Below, in pieces: positions 1 to 11,400 of a stretch of DNA of 64,000 nucleotides (positions within the stretch are counted from its first letter, which is position 1; each line of letters starts with the position of its first letter). The position numbers and the translations under genes are program-made. This DNA comes from Stieleria maiorica (GTDB lineage: Bacteria; Planctomycetota; Planctomycetia; Pirellulales; Pirellulaceae): positions 4,400,402-4,464,401 of the forward strand of contig NZ_CP036264.1 of assembly GCF_008035925.1 (NCBI RefSeq), read 5' to 3'. Under the pieces are notes generated by a model, which worked only from the letters and a program-made list of their open reading frames with translations, was not told where the DNA came from and did not search any database.

Positions 1-336
1 GCGTCGCAAATCGCGGACCCGCACGATCTGGCGACGCTCGATTGGACGATCGCCCGCGGCGAGTTCATGATCGCCGAAAACGGATCCATCTGGGTCGATG
101 GTGACACGCTGCCGCACCGCGTGCTGCTGTTCATCGCCCAATACCTGGCGATCGTCGTGCCTCGTTCGCAGATCGTTTCCAACATGCACCAGGCCTACGA
201 GCGGATCGAAGGTTTCGGGGCACGTTTCGGCGTCTTCGTGTCCGGCCCCAGCAAGACGGCCGACATCGAACAATCGTTGGTGCTCGGGGCCCACGGTTGC
301 CGCAAGCTTCAGGTGTTCATCGTCGGTGACATGTAG
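1..336 (+). CDS. lutC: LUD-domain lactate utilization protein C, 3' part
   Basis: The reading frame is open from base 1, so the gene starts upstream of the window; 111 codons plus the stop are visible. The C-terminal half of a LUD (LutC/YkgG) domain is recognisable from 'LATLDWTIARGEF', 'AENGSIWV', 'VPRSQIVSNMHQAYERI' and the closing 'SGPSKTADIEQSLVLGAHG'. In the LutABC system, LutC works in the cytoplasm with two iron-sulfur proteins to oxidise lactate to pyruvate. Whether lutA and lutB lie upstream cannot be seen here. The stop is followed after 24 bp by the next forward gene, so co-transcription is possible although the downstream products have no obvious link to lactate. An internal ATG at 67 lies inside the domain and is not a credible start. 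Confidence 0.85.
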   Translation, partial: ASQIADPHDLATLDWTIARGEFMIAENGSIWVDGDTLPHRVLLFIAQYLAIVVPRSQIVSNMHQAYERIEGFGARFGVFVSGPSKTADIEQSLVLGAHGCRKLQVFIVGDM

Positions 337-360
337 AAGGATCGAGAAAGGAGACACGAC

Positions 361-1221
361 ATGATGACCCTTCGCACCGCGATCGTCGCCGTTGCACTGG
401 TCCTGGGCCCGTGCGTTGCGTCACCGGGTGTCGCATCAGCGGCGGACTATCCGGGAACGAAGTCTGATTTTCATTCGTTCGATCGCTATGATTTCCAGTG
501 GCAGGGTCATGCGTGCCGCATCGTGGCACCGCGAACTGCAGCGGCGGGCAATCCTTGGATCTGGCGAGCACGGTTTTTCGGCCACGAACCACAATTGGAC
601 GTCGAATTGCTGGGGCGTGGTTTTCACGTCGCCTACATCGACGTGGCGGGCTTGTATGGTGCGCCTCAGGCCGTCCAGATTTGGAACGACTTTTATGGCC
701 ATGTGACGTCGACCTTTCACTTTCACCCCGAACCGGTGTTGGAAGGGATGAGTCGCGGCGGGTTGATCGTTTTCAATTGGGCCAAGGCGAATCCGAATCG
801 AGTGCGGTGCATTTACGCCGACGCACCGGTATGCGACATCAAAAGCTGGCCGGGTGGCAAAGGTTCTGGGAAAGGCAGTCCGGGCGATTGGAAGCGATGT
901 TTAGAAGCGTATGGATTGAGCGAAGCCGAAGCGCTCGACTCGCAGCCCCCCAAGTCGCGCTGCAACCCCATTGATGCTCTGGAACCTCTGGCTGCAGCCG
1001 GTGTTCCAATTCTGTGCGTCGTCGGCGATGCCGACGATGTGGTGCCGGTCGACGAGAACACGGCGATCTTGGAACAGCGATACCGTGAACTCGGTGGGCC
1101 GATCGAGGTGATCCATAAACCCGGCGTCGGACACCACCCGCACAGCTTGAAAGACCCGGCGCCGATCGTCGATTTTATGATTCGCAGTGGAGCGATCAGG
1201 GAAGATGACCATGCAGATTGA
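361..1221 (+). CDS. secreted alpha/beta hydrolase
   Basis: This is a 286-residue protein with a Sec-type signal peptide: a hydrophobic stretch around residues 5-20 and a likely cleavage after 'VASA' near residue 27. The rest looks like an alpha/beta hydrolase fold. The nucleophile elbow is GMSRGG with Ser131. The acidic residue is in GDADDVVP (Asp225 most likely) and the catalytic His is in GVGHHPH (His258 or 259). The length fits dienelactone hydrolase or prolyl-oligopeptidase-like planctomycete esterases; the substrate cannot be told. The start is supported by AAAGGAG at 347-353, seven bases before the ATG; a second ATG follows directly at 364. The gene's last 11 bases overlap the HAD gene, which suggests translational coupling. 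Confidence 0.8.
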   Translation: MMTLRTAIVAVALVLGPCVASPGVASAADYPGTKSDFHSFDRYDFQWQGHACRIVAPRTAAAGNPWIWRARFFGHEPQLDVELLGRGFHVAYIDVAGLYGAPQAVQIWNDFYGHVTSTFHFHPEPVLEGMSRGGLIVFNWAKANPNRVRCIYADAPVCDIKSWPGGKGSGKGSPGDWKRCLEAYGLSEAEALDSQPPKSRCNPIDALEPLAAAGVPILCVVGDADDVVPVDENTAILEQRYRELGGPIEVIHKPGVGHHPHSLKDPAPIVDFMIRSGAIREDDHAD

Positions 1222-1834
1222 ATTCGTTTACTTTGATCTCGGCAACGTTTTGGTTTCGTTCGATCCCGAGATCGCCTGTCGAAACTTTGCCGAGTTGGCT
1301 GGAGTGTCCGCCGACAGGGCACGCGAAGTCATCTATGAAAGTGGATTGCAGGATCGATACGAGAGCGGTGAAATCACCAGCCGTTCGTTTACCCAGACGT
1401 TGCGGGAGGTGTTGCAATTAGACGCCGATCGATTGCCGCAGGATCAAGTCCTGGACGCGATCAGCGACATGTTCACACCCATCGATTCGATGGTTCCCGT
1501 CGTGGAGTTTGCCCGACGCAGTGCCGGTCGCGTCGGCGTGCTGTCCAACACTTGTCCGGCGCATTGGCGCTGGGTGCGAAAACAGCCCTGGCCGGTGTCG
1601 CAGATCGATTACGACGTTCGGATCTTGAGCTGTGAAGTGATGTCGATGAAGCCGGACGGGAAGATATACGAGGCCGCCGAAAAAGCCGCGCGGGTGCGCC
1701 CCGACAGAATCCTGTTCATCGACGACAAACCGGAAAATGTGGAAGCGGCCGCCCAGCGCGGCTGGCGGGCCGAACAATGCCTCGGCGGCGAACAGGCCAA
1801 AGCGGTCATCGAGGGATTTTTGGGCGGGAAGTAG
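1211..1834 (+). CDS. HAD-superfamily hydrolase, YihX-like
   Basis: This 207-residue protein is a subclass IA haloacid dehalogenase-like phosphatase. Motif I is FDLGNVL with nucleophile Asp9; the second Asp of the usual DxD is Gly11, as in the YihX/DLGNV subgroup (E. coli YihX is an alpha-glucose-1-phosphate phosphatase). Motif II is VLSNT (Ser112), motif III is Lys147 in MSMKPDGKIY, and motif IV is FIDDKPENV (Asp171, Asp172). Residues 15-90 form the expected helical cap. I place the start at 1211 rather than at the ATGs at 1187 or 1205, because AGGGA at 1198-1202 then has an 8-base spacing and the protein begins directly before motif I. It overlaps the hydrolase gene by 11 bp. The real substrate is unknown. 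Confidence 0.85.
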   Translation: MQIEFVYFDLGNVLVSFDPEIACRNFAELAGVSADRAREVIYESGLQDRYESGEITSRSFTQTLREVLQLDADRLPQDQVLDAISDMFTPIDSMVPVVEFARRSAGRVGVLSNTCPAHWRWVRKQPWPVSQIDYDVRILSCEVMSMKPDGKIYEAAEKAARVRPDRILFIDDKPENVEAAAQRGWRAEQCLGGEQAKAVIEGFLGGK

Positions 1835-2427
1835 GACTTCCAGCGAGCCGTTCAACTTCAAAAAGCATTTACGAATTGCAACGACGATTTGACCGTGCTG
1901 AATCCACGACTGGACGACGAACGCTAAAGTGCTCTCGCCCTGGCCGCTAGCCAGGTCTCCGAATTGGAAGCCACGCGTCAATGCCGCACTCTCGAAAAAG
2001 CCTAGTGAGCCGACGGCGCTAGCCGCGGGCCTTCATGCGCCTTAAACACGGCGGTAGGGCCCGAGGCTAGCGCCTACGGCTCAGCGTGTTTGGCTTAAGA
2101 CGCATCGAGTCGTATTCAATCTGACTGCAAAGGTGAACGGACCCGAAACAGACGACAGAACACGATTCGATACCGTCCCCTTCCGACGGCCAAAGGCGTC
2201 GCTTGGCCCCTTGATTCGCCGCTCGAAAAAAGTCGGAAAATGCGAAACGTGTGTGCACCTATCGGGCCGGTTTTAGGTAGCATGCTAGCCGAGAAATGCG
2301 AATAACTCGCATTGATGTATTTCAATCGGGTGGCTCCAACTCTCGAAGTTGGCTTTCCATGGCCCGCCACGTGGCCGACGAGTGAAAGTGAAGGAGCGAT
2401 TCGTTCCTCTGCTTTGATCCACAAATC
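1835..2427. other. intergenic region before the first giant gene
   Basis: There is no credible gene in these 593 bases. The middle holds a palindromic repeat, annotated separately. A purine-rich GAAGGAG at 2390-2396 lies 31 bases before the ATG of the giant gene, too far to act as its ribosome binding site, and no better site is visible near 2428. I could not identify a promoter with any confidence. Confidence 0.5.
2006..2082. repeat. palindromic intergenic repeat
   Basis: The arms are TGAGCCG-ac-GGCGCTAGCC from 2006 and its near-complement ending in CGGCTCA at 2082. They pair over about 24 of 27 positions, and a second layer of pairing (CTTAAACACG near 2041 with CGTGTTT near 2085) surrounds or crosses the loop. 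The GCGC(T/G)AGCC..GGGCC core recurs in the palindrome at 16184-16254, so both may belong to one repeat family. It could serve as a bidirectional transcription end between the HAD gene and the giant gene, but there is no T-tract. Confidence 0.6.
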
Positions 2428-5400
2428 ATGCTGACCTTGCGAAATCGACGGCGTCCGAGTCGATCTGATCGTGCTTCTCGTCACATGCAAAACCGACGAC
2501 GTGCAGCTCATCGCAATTCTCGACGACCCCGGCTGGAGACACTCGAAGCCCGCCAGATGCTTGCGGCGGCAATTTGGCACAACGTGTTGTCTTCCCTGGA
2601 CGTGAACGATTCGGGGTCGGTTTCACCGTTAGACGCGCTGGTGGTGCTCAATGAAATCGCGCGCGGTGCGTACGTCGATGCCAACACCGGAGAACTTGAT
2701 TCGGAGGTCCCCGACGATGTGACCCCGCCGTTCATCGATGTCAACTGTGACAGTTTGGCGACCCCTCGCGACGCATTGTTCGTCCTCAACAATCTGGCCG
2801 GTTCGTTTTTCGAACCTCAGTTCGCGCTGACGACCAGCGGAGCGATCAGCGATCAATCGGGACGTGTCGTTGCGGCGGGCTGCCATGCCCAGTTGGTCGA
2901 AGGCGATTCGTTGCGGACGGAAATCACCACGTCGGTGCCGATCACGCGCAGCGGTCAAGGCGTCCGGTTGACGTTTGACGCGCCCGAATTTGATCGCAGC
3001 AGCGACGGAGGGATGCAGGATGCCGTCGAGATTTCCGTAACCGACGGCAACGGTCAGACGGTGACGCAGACCTATACGCCCGACCGTCAGAGCGCCTTCA
3101 ACTGGTCCGAAAACACTGGGCTGGCGACGGGCAGTTCGTCCGCGGTCGCGGTCCCGGCGGAGAATTCGGGCCAGCCGTACGAGTTGACGGTGAATCTCGC
3201 CCATCTGCCGGTCGGCGAACAGGTCGACGTCACGGTCCGGTTGGTGAACAACGATGGTGACAGCGGAACCTCCGTCGTCGTCCGCGACTTGGAAATCATC
3301 AGCGGACTTGACGATCCCAGCGAGGTTTACGCTTCGCCGAACCGATCCGTACCGAACGCGGCAACGATCGATTTTGATTCACTGGTCGATATCAGCAGTA
3401 GCGTCCAGCCGAGCTATGGACGGACCTCCTACTCGACGGATCGATCACAGGTGATCACCGAGTTGGTTCTGACCAACCGCAGCAACCAAACGATTGCCGG
3501 CGACGTGGTGATCGTGTTGGATCAATTCACAAACCTTGACCTGGCGACGCTGCGTCCTGACGGGTTGCTACCTGACGGCCGTCCGTTTTTCAATTTGACC
3601 TCCTTTACCGATGGTCCCCTGGGGCCGGGCGAGTCGACGCGGGCTCGGGAGGTCCGGTTCACCAACCCCGGCGATGAACCATTTCGATACCGGTTGCTCG
3701 CGTTTGGTGATTTGAATCGGGCACCGGAACGATTTACCAGCACACCGATCGAAGTGCTTCAATCGGGCGATGTCTTTCGCTATTCGGCACTCGCGATCGA
3801 TCCCGACGGCGATCGGCTGACTTATTCCTTGGTTGCCGGGCACTCCACGGGCCTGATCGATGCGACGACCGGCAGGCTGACTTGGCAATCAACTTCGGCC
3901 GAGATCGGCAGCAATCGGTTTACGGTGCGGGCGACCGATCCGTATGGATTATTCGTCGATCAGACCTTTGATTTAGAAGTCCGTGATGACGTACAAAACC
4001 GGCCGCCCAATTTCGTCACCGATCCCGTCACCGAGGCGATCGCGTCGAGTGGTTTCGAAATCACGACGGTGGGTGTGGGAGCAGGGCCACTGGGAGCCGC
4101 CATCATCAGCGGGTTCCAGGGACCACGATTGGTGACGGCAAACTCCGATGATCAAACCATCGGTATTTACGCGGGCGAAAACAACGGTCGCTTCGACGAT
4201 GTCACGACTTATGCGACTGGTCATCCACGTCGCATGGAACAATTGATCGATGTCGGAATCACGTTGGACGCCGGCATTCCGGAGGCACAGCACCCGCTCG
4301 ATGCGTTTCAGGTTCGCAACATCGCCCAAGGCGACTTCGATCTGGATGGGAATTTGGATCTCGTCGCCGCCTACAACTTCGATCTCAATAGCGACTCGAG
4401 TGTCGGAACGACGCGCGTTGTTGTCTTGTTCGGCGACGGCAACGGGGAATTCGCTGCCCCATTGGTTCTTTCGGAATATGAGATTTCAGACGCCGATGCG
4501 GAATTGCGCGCCGTCACTACCGGAGACATCAATAACGATGGAGTGCCCGACATCGTCTTCAATGAACGGCACGCTGGTGGTTTTCTCGCCACCGCCATCA
4601 GCAACGGAGATGGCACGTTTCAGCCAGTCAACCAAACGGTTTACGACGAGCTGATCAGTGACTTCGTGCTCGCCGATATCGATCTCGATGGAAACTTAGA
4701 TCTATTCGGCAGGACGATTCTTTCAGAAGCTTTCGGTGCGACGGATCATGATCTGTTTTGGAGTCGTGGAAATGGTGGCGGCACGTTTGAGTCTCCGAAC
4801 GAGTTTCGTGGAACACGTCGAGGAGGGCTGGACGAAACGACGAAGCCTTATGATCTGGCAGACTTGGATGGGGATGGAGATCTCGATTTGGTCATTTCCG
4901 GTGACAACCAACTCATTCAGGTATTCCACAACGATGGCAGTGGCGAATTCACGCTTGTCAATGAAATCGATCCGCCGAGCGCTCAAGCATTTTACGGCCC
5001 GGACTGGTTGATCGTCGCCGACTTTACCGGCGATGGGATCAACGACATCGCGTTCCATCATGTCTGGGAAAGTCGAATCGACTTATTGATTGGGGACGGA
5101 AACGGAATCGATTTTACCCATCAACAGGGATCGCGGTCGCAAGGACGACCCGATAACTGGACGATGGATTTTGAGCCGATGGACGTCGACGGTGACGGCG
5201 ACCTGGACATCGTTCACGGAGTCGAATTGGCGCGGGCCGGATTCACCGTCGGACTCAATGATGGATCGGGGAATTTCGACTTTTTCGAGTACGCGATCCC
5301 GGAGCTTTCCAACAGCATCAAACGAAATGAAACCGACGCAACCGTCCGCGGGGCGCTGTTCGGGGACTACAACGCTGACGGTGTGCTCGATGTTTCTTAC

Positions 5401-8400
5401 TTCACGACGGACAACAACTTCAGCGGACAAACCGACGCACACGGGATCGGCATCCGATTCGGCACGCGTCCGGGCGAATTCGGGAACACGCGAGCGGAAC
5501 CCTGGGTCGACCAACCACGCACGAATGCCGTCTATCACGGCGATTTTAACGGTGACGACATCGTCGATCTGTTTGACAGTCTCGGTGACGTCGTCACGAT
5601 CGGAAATGGCGACGGAAGTTTTCAGGAACCGGTGCCGGCATCCGGGATTCGCAGGCCCGCATTTGTTGCGGCCGTCGGCGACTACAACTTAGACGGACTG
5701 GACGACGTCGTTGCCGGCCGAGAGGGAGGTCTGTATGTCGGACTGTCCAACGGCGATGGAACCCTGGACGTCAATCAAACGATCGATGGCGGAGGTTTCT
5801 ATGGTTATCACTCGATGGAAGCGGTCGATTTCAATCGCGACGGTTATTTGGATTTCATCGTCAAGGCGGAGGTCGATGAGTACTTCGAGGTTTACTTGAA
5901 TGACCCTCTGTCGCCCGGAACATTCACGATCAATTTCACCTACAACTTGGCTGATGGATCACAGGGCATCAATGTTTCCAATTGGGAGGAATCGTGGGAC
6001 GTCGGTGATTTCAACGGAGACGGGATTCAAGATTTCCTGACGGCGGAGCGCGAATCGAATACCCCGCTGACTCCAATCAATTTGGTGCTATTCGCCGGAG
6101 ACGGCGAAGGCGGATTTACGAGATGGAGCGAATCGGAAGGATTTGAAGAATTCAAGCAATTTGGCGTCCTCGGCCAACCGGTGGATCCTGGCGACCTCTC
6201 CTCAGGCGACATCGATGGCGATGGTGACCTTGACGTCCTTTCCGCGAGTACGTTGGGTACCCGCATCTTCCTGAATGATGGAAATGGCAATTTTGCGTTC
6301 AGCGGAGATTTGCTCACCTACGTCCGAACCCATCAACGACACCGCGAGTCATGGTTGGTCGATTTCGATGAGGACGGTCATCTCGATTTTGTGATCGCTG
6401 CCGCAGCCGACATCGTCGGAGCGATTCACGTCTTCAAGGGTGACGGACAAGGGAATTTCGCTGTCGCCCAGAGCGTGAACATGCACGGCGAGGCAAACAG
6501 CACACGCGATCCGTTCGTCGACTGGAACCATGACGGCCATCTGGATTACGTCTACGCGACCGGAGACAGTTCCTCGGACGACGTGGCGTTCTACATGGGG
6601 CGACGCGATGACCTGGTCGACGTCTTGGCCGTCGATTTGAATGGTGACGGCAATGAAGAGATTCTGGGCATTCAAGACCAGATGGAACGACTGCAGATCT
6701 TCGTCGGCGATTCGTTGGGGCGATTCTCTCGGCAACAGGACTTGCAAACGGGGCGATCTCCCAAAGCCTTGGCGGCGGGTGATCTGGACGGCAACGGCAT
6801 GGAGATTGTCGCGGCCAATCGATCCGATGCGAGTCTTTCGATTTTTAGCGGTGACCTTGCATCCGGTTTCTCGTCGAGCGTGATTGACGTGCCCGGCCGC
6901 CCGATCGATGTTGAATTGGCCGATCACGATGGCGACGGGGAAATTGACATCTTCGTCCTGGACGAAATGAATGGGCTTCATGTGTACGCGGGCAACGGAA
7001 CGCTCGTGCCCGAGGATCCGGCGAGCGTCAGCCTGGGCGACCGACCGGGCCGAATGCTGTTGGCCGATGCGAACGGTGACGGGGCACTCGATGTGGTCAT
7101 CACGCTGCCGGAAAGTCAGCGGATCATGATTTTGCCGGGTGACGGCGCGACACTCGATCTCGGTGCTCCGATCTACCTGGATCTTGATGAGGCGCCGGCC
7201 GATCTGGCCGTCTTGAATCTCAATGACGACGCCCATCCCGACATCGCGATCGCGCTACCCTTTGCAAATGCGGTTGCCGTTTACTACGGACTCGGTAGCG
7301 GGCAATTCGCACGCCCCCAATCGATCACTGTCGGTGACTCTCCCACCCGAATCGTTTCCGAGGACGCCGATGAAGACGGGCGAATGGACCTGATCGTCAC
7401 CAACACCGGCGACGACACGGTCAGCGTGATTTACAACCGCTTCGATCCAAACGAGGTCTACCGATACGATTCGGATGCCGTTGATCCAGACGACGACATC
7501 TTGACGTACGCCATCGTCGACGGTCCCCGCGGGTTGATCATCAATCCGGCAAACGGCGCCTTGTTGTGGGCCGCCTCGCCGGATCAAGTGGGAGTCCACG
7601 ATGTGGTGATTTCCGCCGACGATGGGAGGGGCGGTGTCGGTACACAGACTTTCAAGATCGAAGTCGTTCCGGCCGAAGAGAACGCATCGCCATTGATCGC
7701 CTTGATGCCCGAGATGACGATCGCCGCGAGCGAGTCGTTCACGCACACGATTCAGGCGATCGATGCTGACCATCATCCGCTTCGCTTTCGATTGCTCCAG
7801 GGGCCAGATGGGGCGTCGATCAACCCGACATCCGGTGAACTCATTTGGGATGGCCGGTCGCAAGCCGAGGAATTCGGACGTGGACACGCCGGCGGGATCA
7901 TCCGAATTCCCAGTGCGGCAACTCTGAAACCGGAGAGCATCACCGTCGAGGGTTGGTACCAATTGAAGGCGTTGACGCGCTTCAACATCTTGGTTCAGGA
8001 TCAGGGGATTTTGGTCACGACTCATGAGACCGATCAATCGATTCGAGTGGACCTGTCTCTGGAAGGAGAAACACTTCGCTTTTTTGTCCCCGTCACACCG
8101 AAGAGGGACGAATGGTATCACCTTGCATTTACCTATGATGCGGCGACCGGTGAAGCCAAACTTTTCGTCGATGGAGTGCTCGGTGGATCGGCGACGGCGT
8201 CCGAACCGAAACCTCTGAATACGACACCCGGCGTCACCCAGGTGGGCATTCCGAACGGCACCATGCGCGCCGTTGTCGACAATTACCGTATTTGGGATGA
8301 CGCACGAGACGAACAAGAGATCCGCGATGGAATGGACCGCCAATTCGAAGGCGATCCACGATTGGTTGTCGACTACCGATTCGAAGAAACCGATACGATC

Positions 8401-11400
8401 ACTGTCCGCGATCACTCCATTTATGGAAATCACGGTTACCGCATCGCGTTTAACTTGACGTCGCAACCGGCCGTCGGCCTTGCCGATCCCGGACGCTATG
8501 ACTTTACCGTCGGTGTCGAAGACGGTCGTGGCGGCTTCGACGTGAAAAGCTTTACCATCGATGTCGCTCCGGAAATCCGTGGCAGCATCGAAGGGAAACT
8601 TTTTGAAGACCTCGACGGAGACGGGGTACAGGACGACGGAAGCGAAAATCCAGCGGAACCCGGTCTCGCCGATTGGCACCTGTTCATCGATCAAAACGAA
8701 AACGGATTCCCGGACCCCGGCGAGCGACAAGCGATCACGGACTCCGGCGGAAACTACGCATTCCCAAATCTTTTGACGGGCGACTACCGCATCAGTGTTT
8801 CGCCGGTCGCCGGGTACCAGTCGCCACCAAGTTTTGAAGCCGAAGCTCGATCAGAAACACTCAACGAGATCGATCCCGGATCGGCCATCTCCTACGACTT
8901 GGCGATCGAACAGCTCGCGCTCAGTCAAATTCGCGGCCAACTTAAAACTGAATCGGATCAGCCGATTCCCTACTGGAAAGTCTTCGCAGATCTGAACGAA
9001 GACGGTTTCCGCGACACCGATGAGCCGATGGCCATGTCCGATCGATTCGGCAACTTCGCCGTCACGGGACTCGGCCAGGGCAACTACAAACTGTTGGCTG
9101 ATAAGCCGGCCGGTTGGAGCGATGCGGCCGAGGTAGACGGATTGATGGTCGAACTCGGCGCGGACGAGATCAGTGAAGGCAACGATTTCGTGCTCTCACC
9201 GACAAACTCTTCCGTGACCGCCGGACTGCATTTTGTCACGACGGCCCCGGAGTCCATCGAAGCCCGCCGGACGTTGACTTACGCCTCTATCGCATTGTCC
9301 ATCAGCGAAGGCGAGGTGCGATACGATCTTTCACTTGCGCCCGATGGGATGGTCGTCGATCCAACGACCGGCTTGCTTGCCTGGCGGCCGACTGTCGACC
9401 AGGTCGGGGAGCACACGATCGTCTTGCGAGCGAAATCCGGTGATTCCGTCGCCCTCCAAGACTTCATCATCGACGTTACCGCACCAAACGAGCCGCCCGT
9501 CGTCACCCGCTTGCCCGGCGACATCGCCCACCTGAATCAGCCACATCAATTCGACATCGCCGCACAGGACGACCAGCAGGAAACGTTGACCTTCGCGTTG
9601 CTCGGTCCGTCCCATGGTGCGTCCGTCGATTTCAGCAGCGGTCGGATGACTTGGACGCCCGGGGCGACGGGATCCTTCGCATTTCTCCTCGAAGTCACCG
9701 ACGGAAGCGGTGCGTCAACTCGAGAGGAGTTTACGATCCAGGTTGATTCCGCGGCACCCGTGCTCGAATTGGTCGATGTTCGCTTGCCTCGTGACCAATT
9801 TCCGGTCGGCCAGCAATCCATCGCCCGAATCTCCGCGATGGATTCTTTGGGGCGTGATGTCGACTGGACGATCAACAGTCCGCCGACGGGTATGACGGTG
9901 CAAGTTGATGGCACCATCGAGTGGACACCGACGGGCCAGCAATTGGGTGAGCACACCCTGATGTTCGTTGCCGTCACTGCGGGGGGAACTTCATTCCCGG
10001 TCGAAGTGCCCGTCTCCGTCGTCGGCTCCCTGGTCAATTCAAAGCCCGTGGTGCGTTCCAGTCCGATCACCGCGGCGGTCGTCGGGAGTCCGTATTCCTA
10101 CGATCTGGTCGTGGACGATCCTGACCGAGATCCGCTGTCATTCGCGTTGCTCGAGGCACCTCACGGCATGAGTCTCGATCCGATTGACGGCACCGTCCGT
10201 TGGACACCCGCCGAGGATCAACGACGCGAACATTCGGTGGTCATCCGGATCGCTGACACCTATGGCGCAGAAGTCCTTCACTCCTACAAATTGACGACCC
10301 GACGGTTCGGCGGTCCACCGGTCATTGAAAGTGTGCCGGAAACGGAAGCCTCCGTCGGTCAAGCTTACTTCTATACCATCGAAGCACGTGATGCCGAAAA
10401 GGATCCTTTGACGTATCGTCTTCTGACGGCTCCCGATGGCATGTCGATCACCGAGTCGACCGGAGCGATCGTGTGGACGCCGATCGCCGATCAGGTCGGT
10501 CTTCAAACGGTCGCCATTGAAGTTTCCGACGGCGTCGGAGGCGCGAGCACCCAATCCTTCGCGATCCGGGTCGGCCAAGGCGTGGCCAACACGCCGCCGA
10601 CCATCAACAGTTCCGCGCCTCGCTTTGCCGCGGTCGGTTCCACCTACCGATACCCGATCGTTGCGGCGGATCCCGAACAAACGCAACTAAGCTATTTGAT
10701 CGCCACGGGACCGGCGGGGATGACGATCACCACAGAGGGTCTGATTTCGTGGATGCCGGGAAGTGGTGCCGAGGGAAAAGTTCCCGTCACGATTCGAGTG
10801 ATCGACGAAGGCGGTGCCGCCGCGATCGAGTCATTCGAGATCGACGTGCTGGCGGAGAATTTGGATCCGATCATCGAAAGTTCCGCTCCGAGCGAGGCGG
10901 TCGCCGGAGCGGTGTTCCGCTACGACCTTTTTGCGTCGGATCCGAACGTCGATTTGTTGACCTACGAGTTGACCGTGGGGCCGGCGCTGGCTTCGATCGA
11001 TGCCTTCGGCCGCATTCGCTGGACGCCAACGTCATCCGATCTCGGAGATCACCCCTTCGAAGTTACGGTTCGAGATCCGCGCGGTGGTGTGGCGATTCAG
11101 TCGTTCGACCTGGAAGTCATCGAGGACACGGTTCCGCCTCGCGTCAGTTTGATCGAGCGTCCCAACGATACCAGTCGAAACGTTCTTCCGTGGCAGGGAC
11201 CGTTCGTGGTCTATGCGAAGTCGATCGACAACGTGGAAGTCGCTTCGCTCACGCTGACGGCGAATGGGCAATCGATTCCGTTGGACGCCGCCGGAACCGC
11301 GACCTTCAACTTCGAGGATTGGGCGTTCCAGACAATCAACGCGACCGCGACCGCCGTGGACACGAGCGGGAACGAGACGTCGCGCACGATCACATTCAAT

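Noticed and set aside
7255..8730. 491-codon open frame on the reverse strand
   Set aside because: It lies fully antisense to the FG-GAP/LamG part of the 4548-aa gene, has no recognisable domain, and such antisense frames are common in G/C-rich genes with Asp- and Gly-rich repeats.
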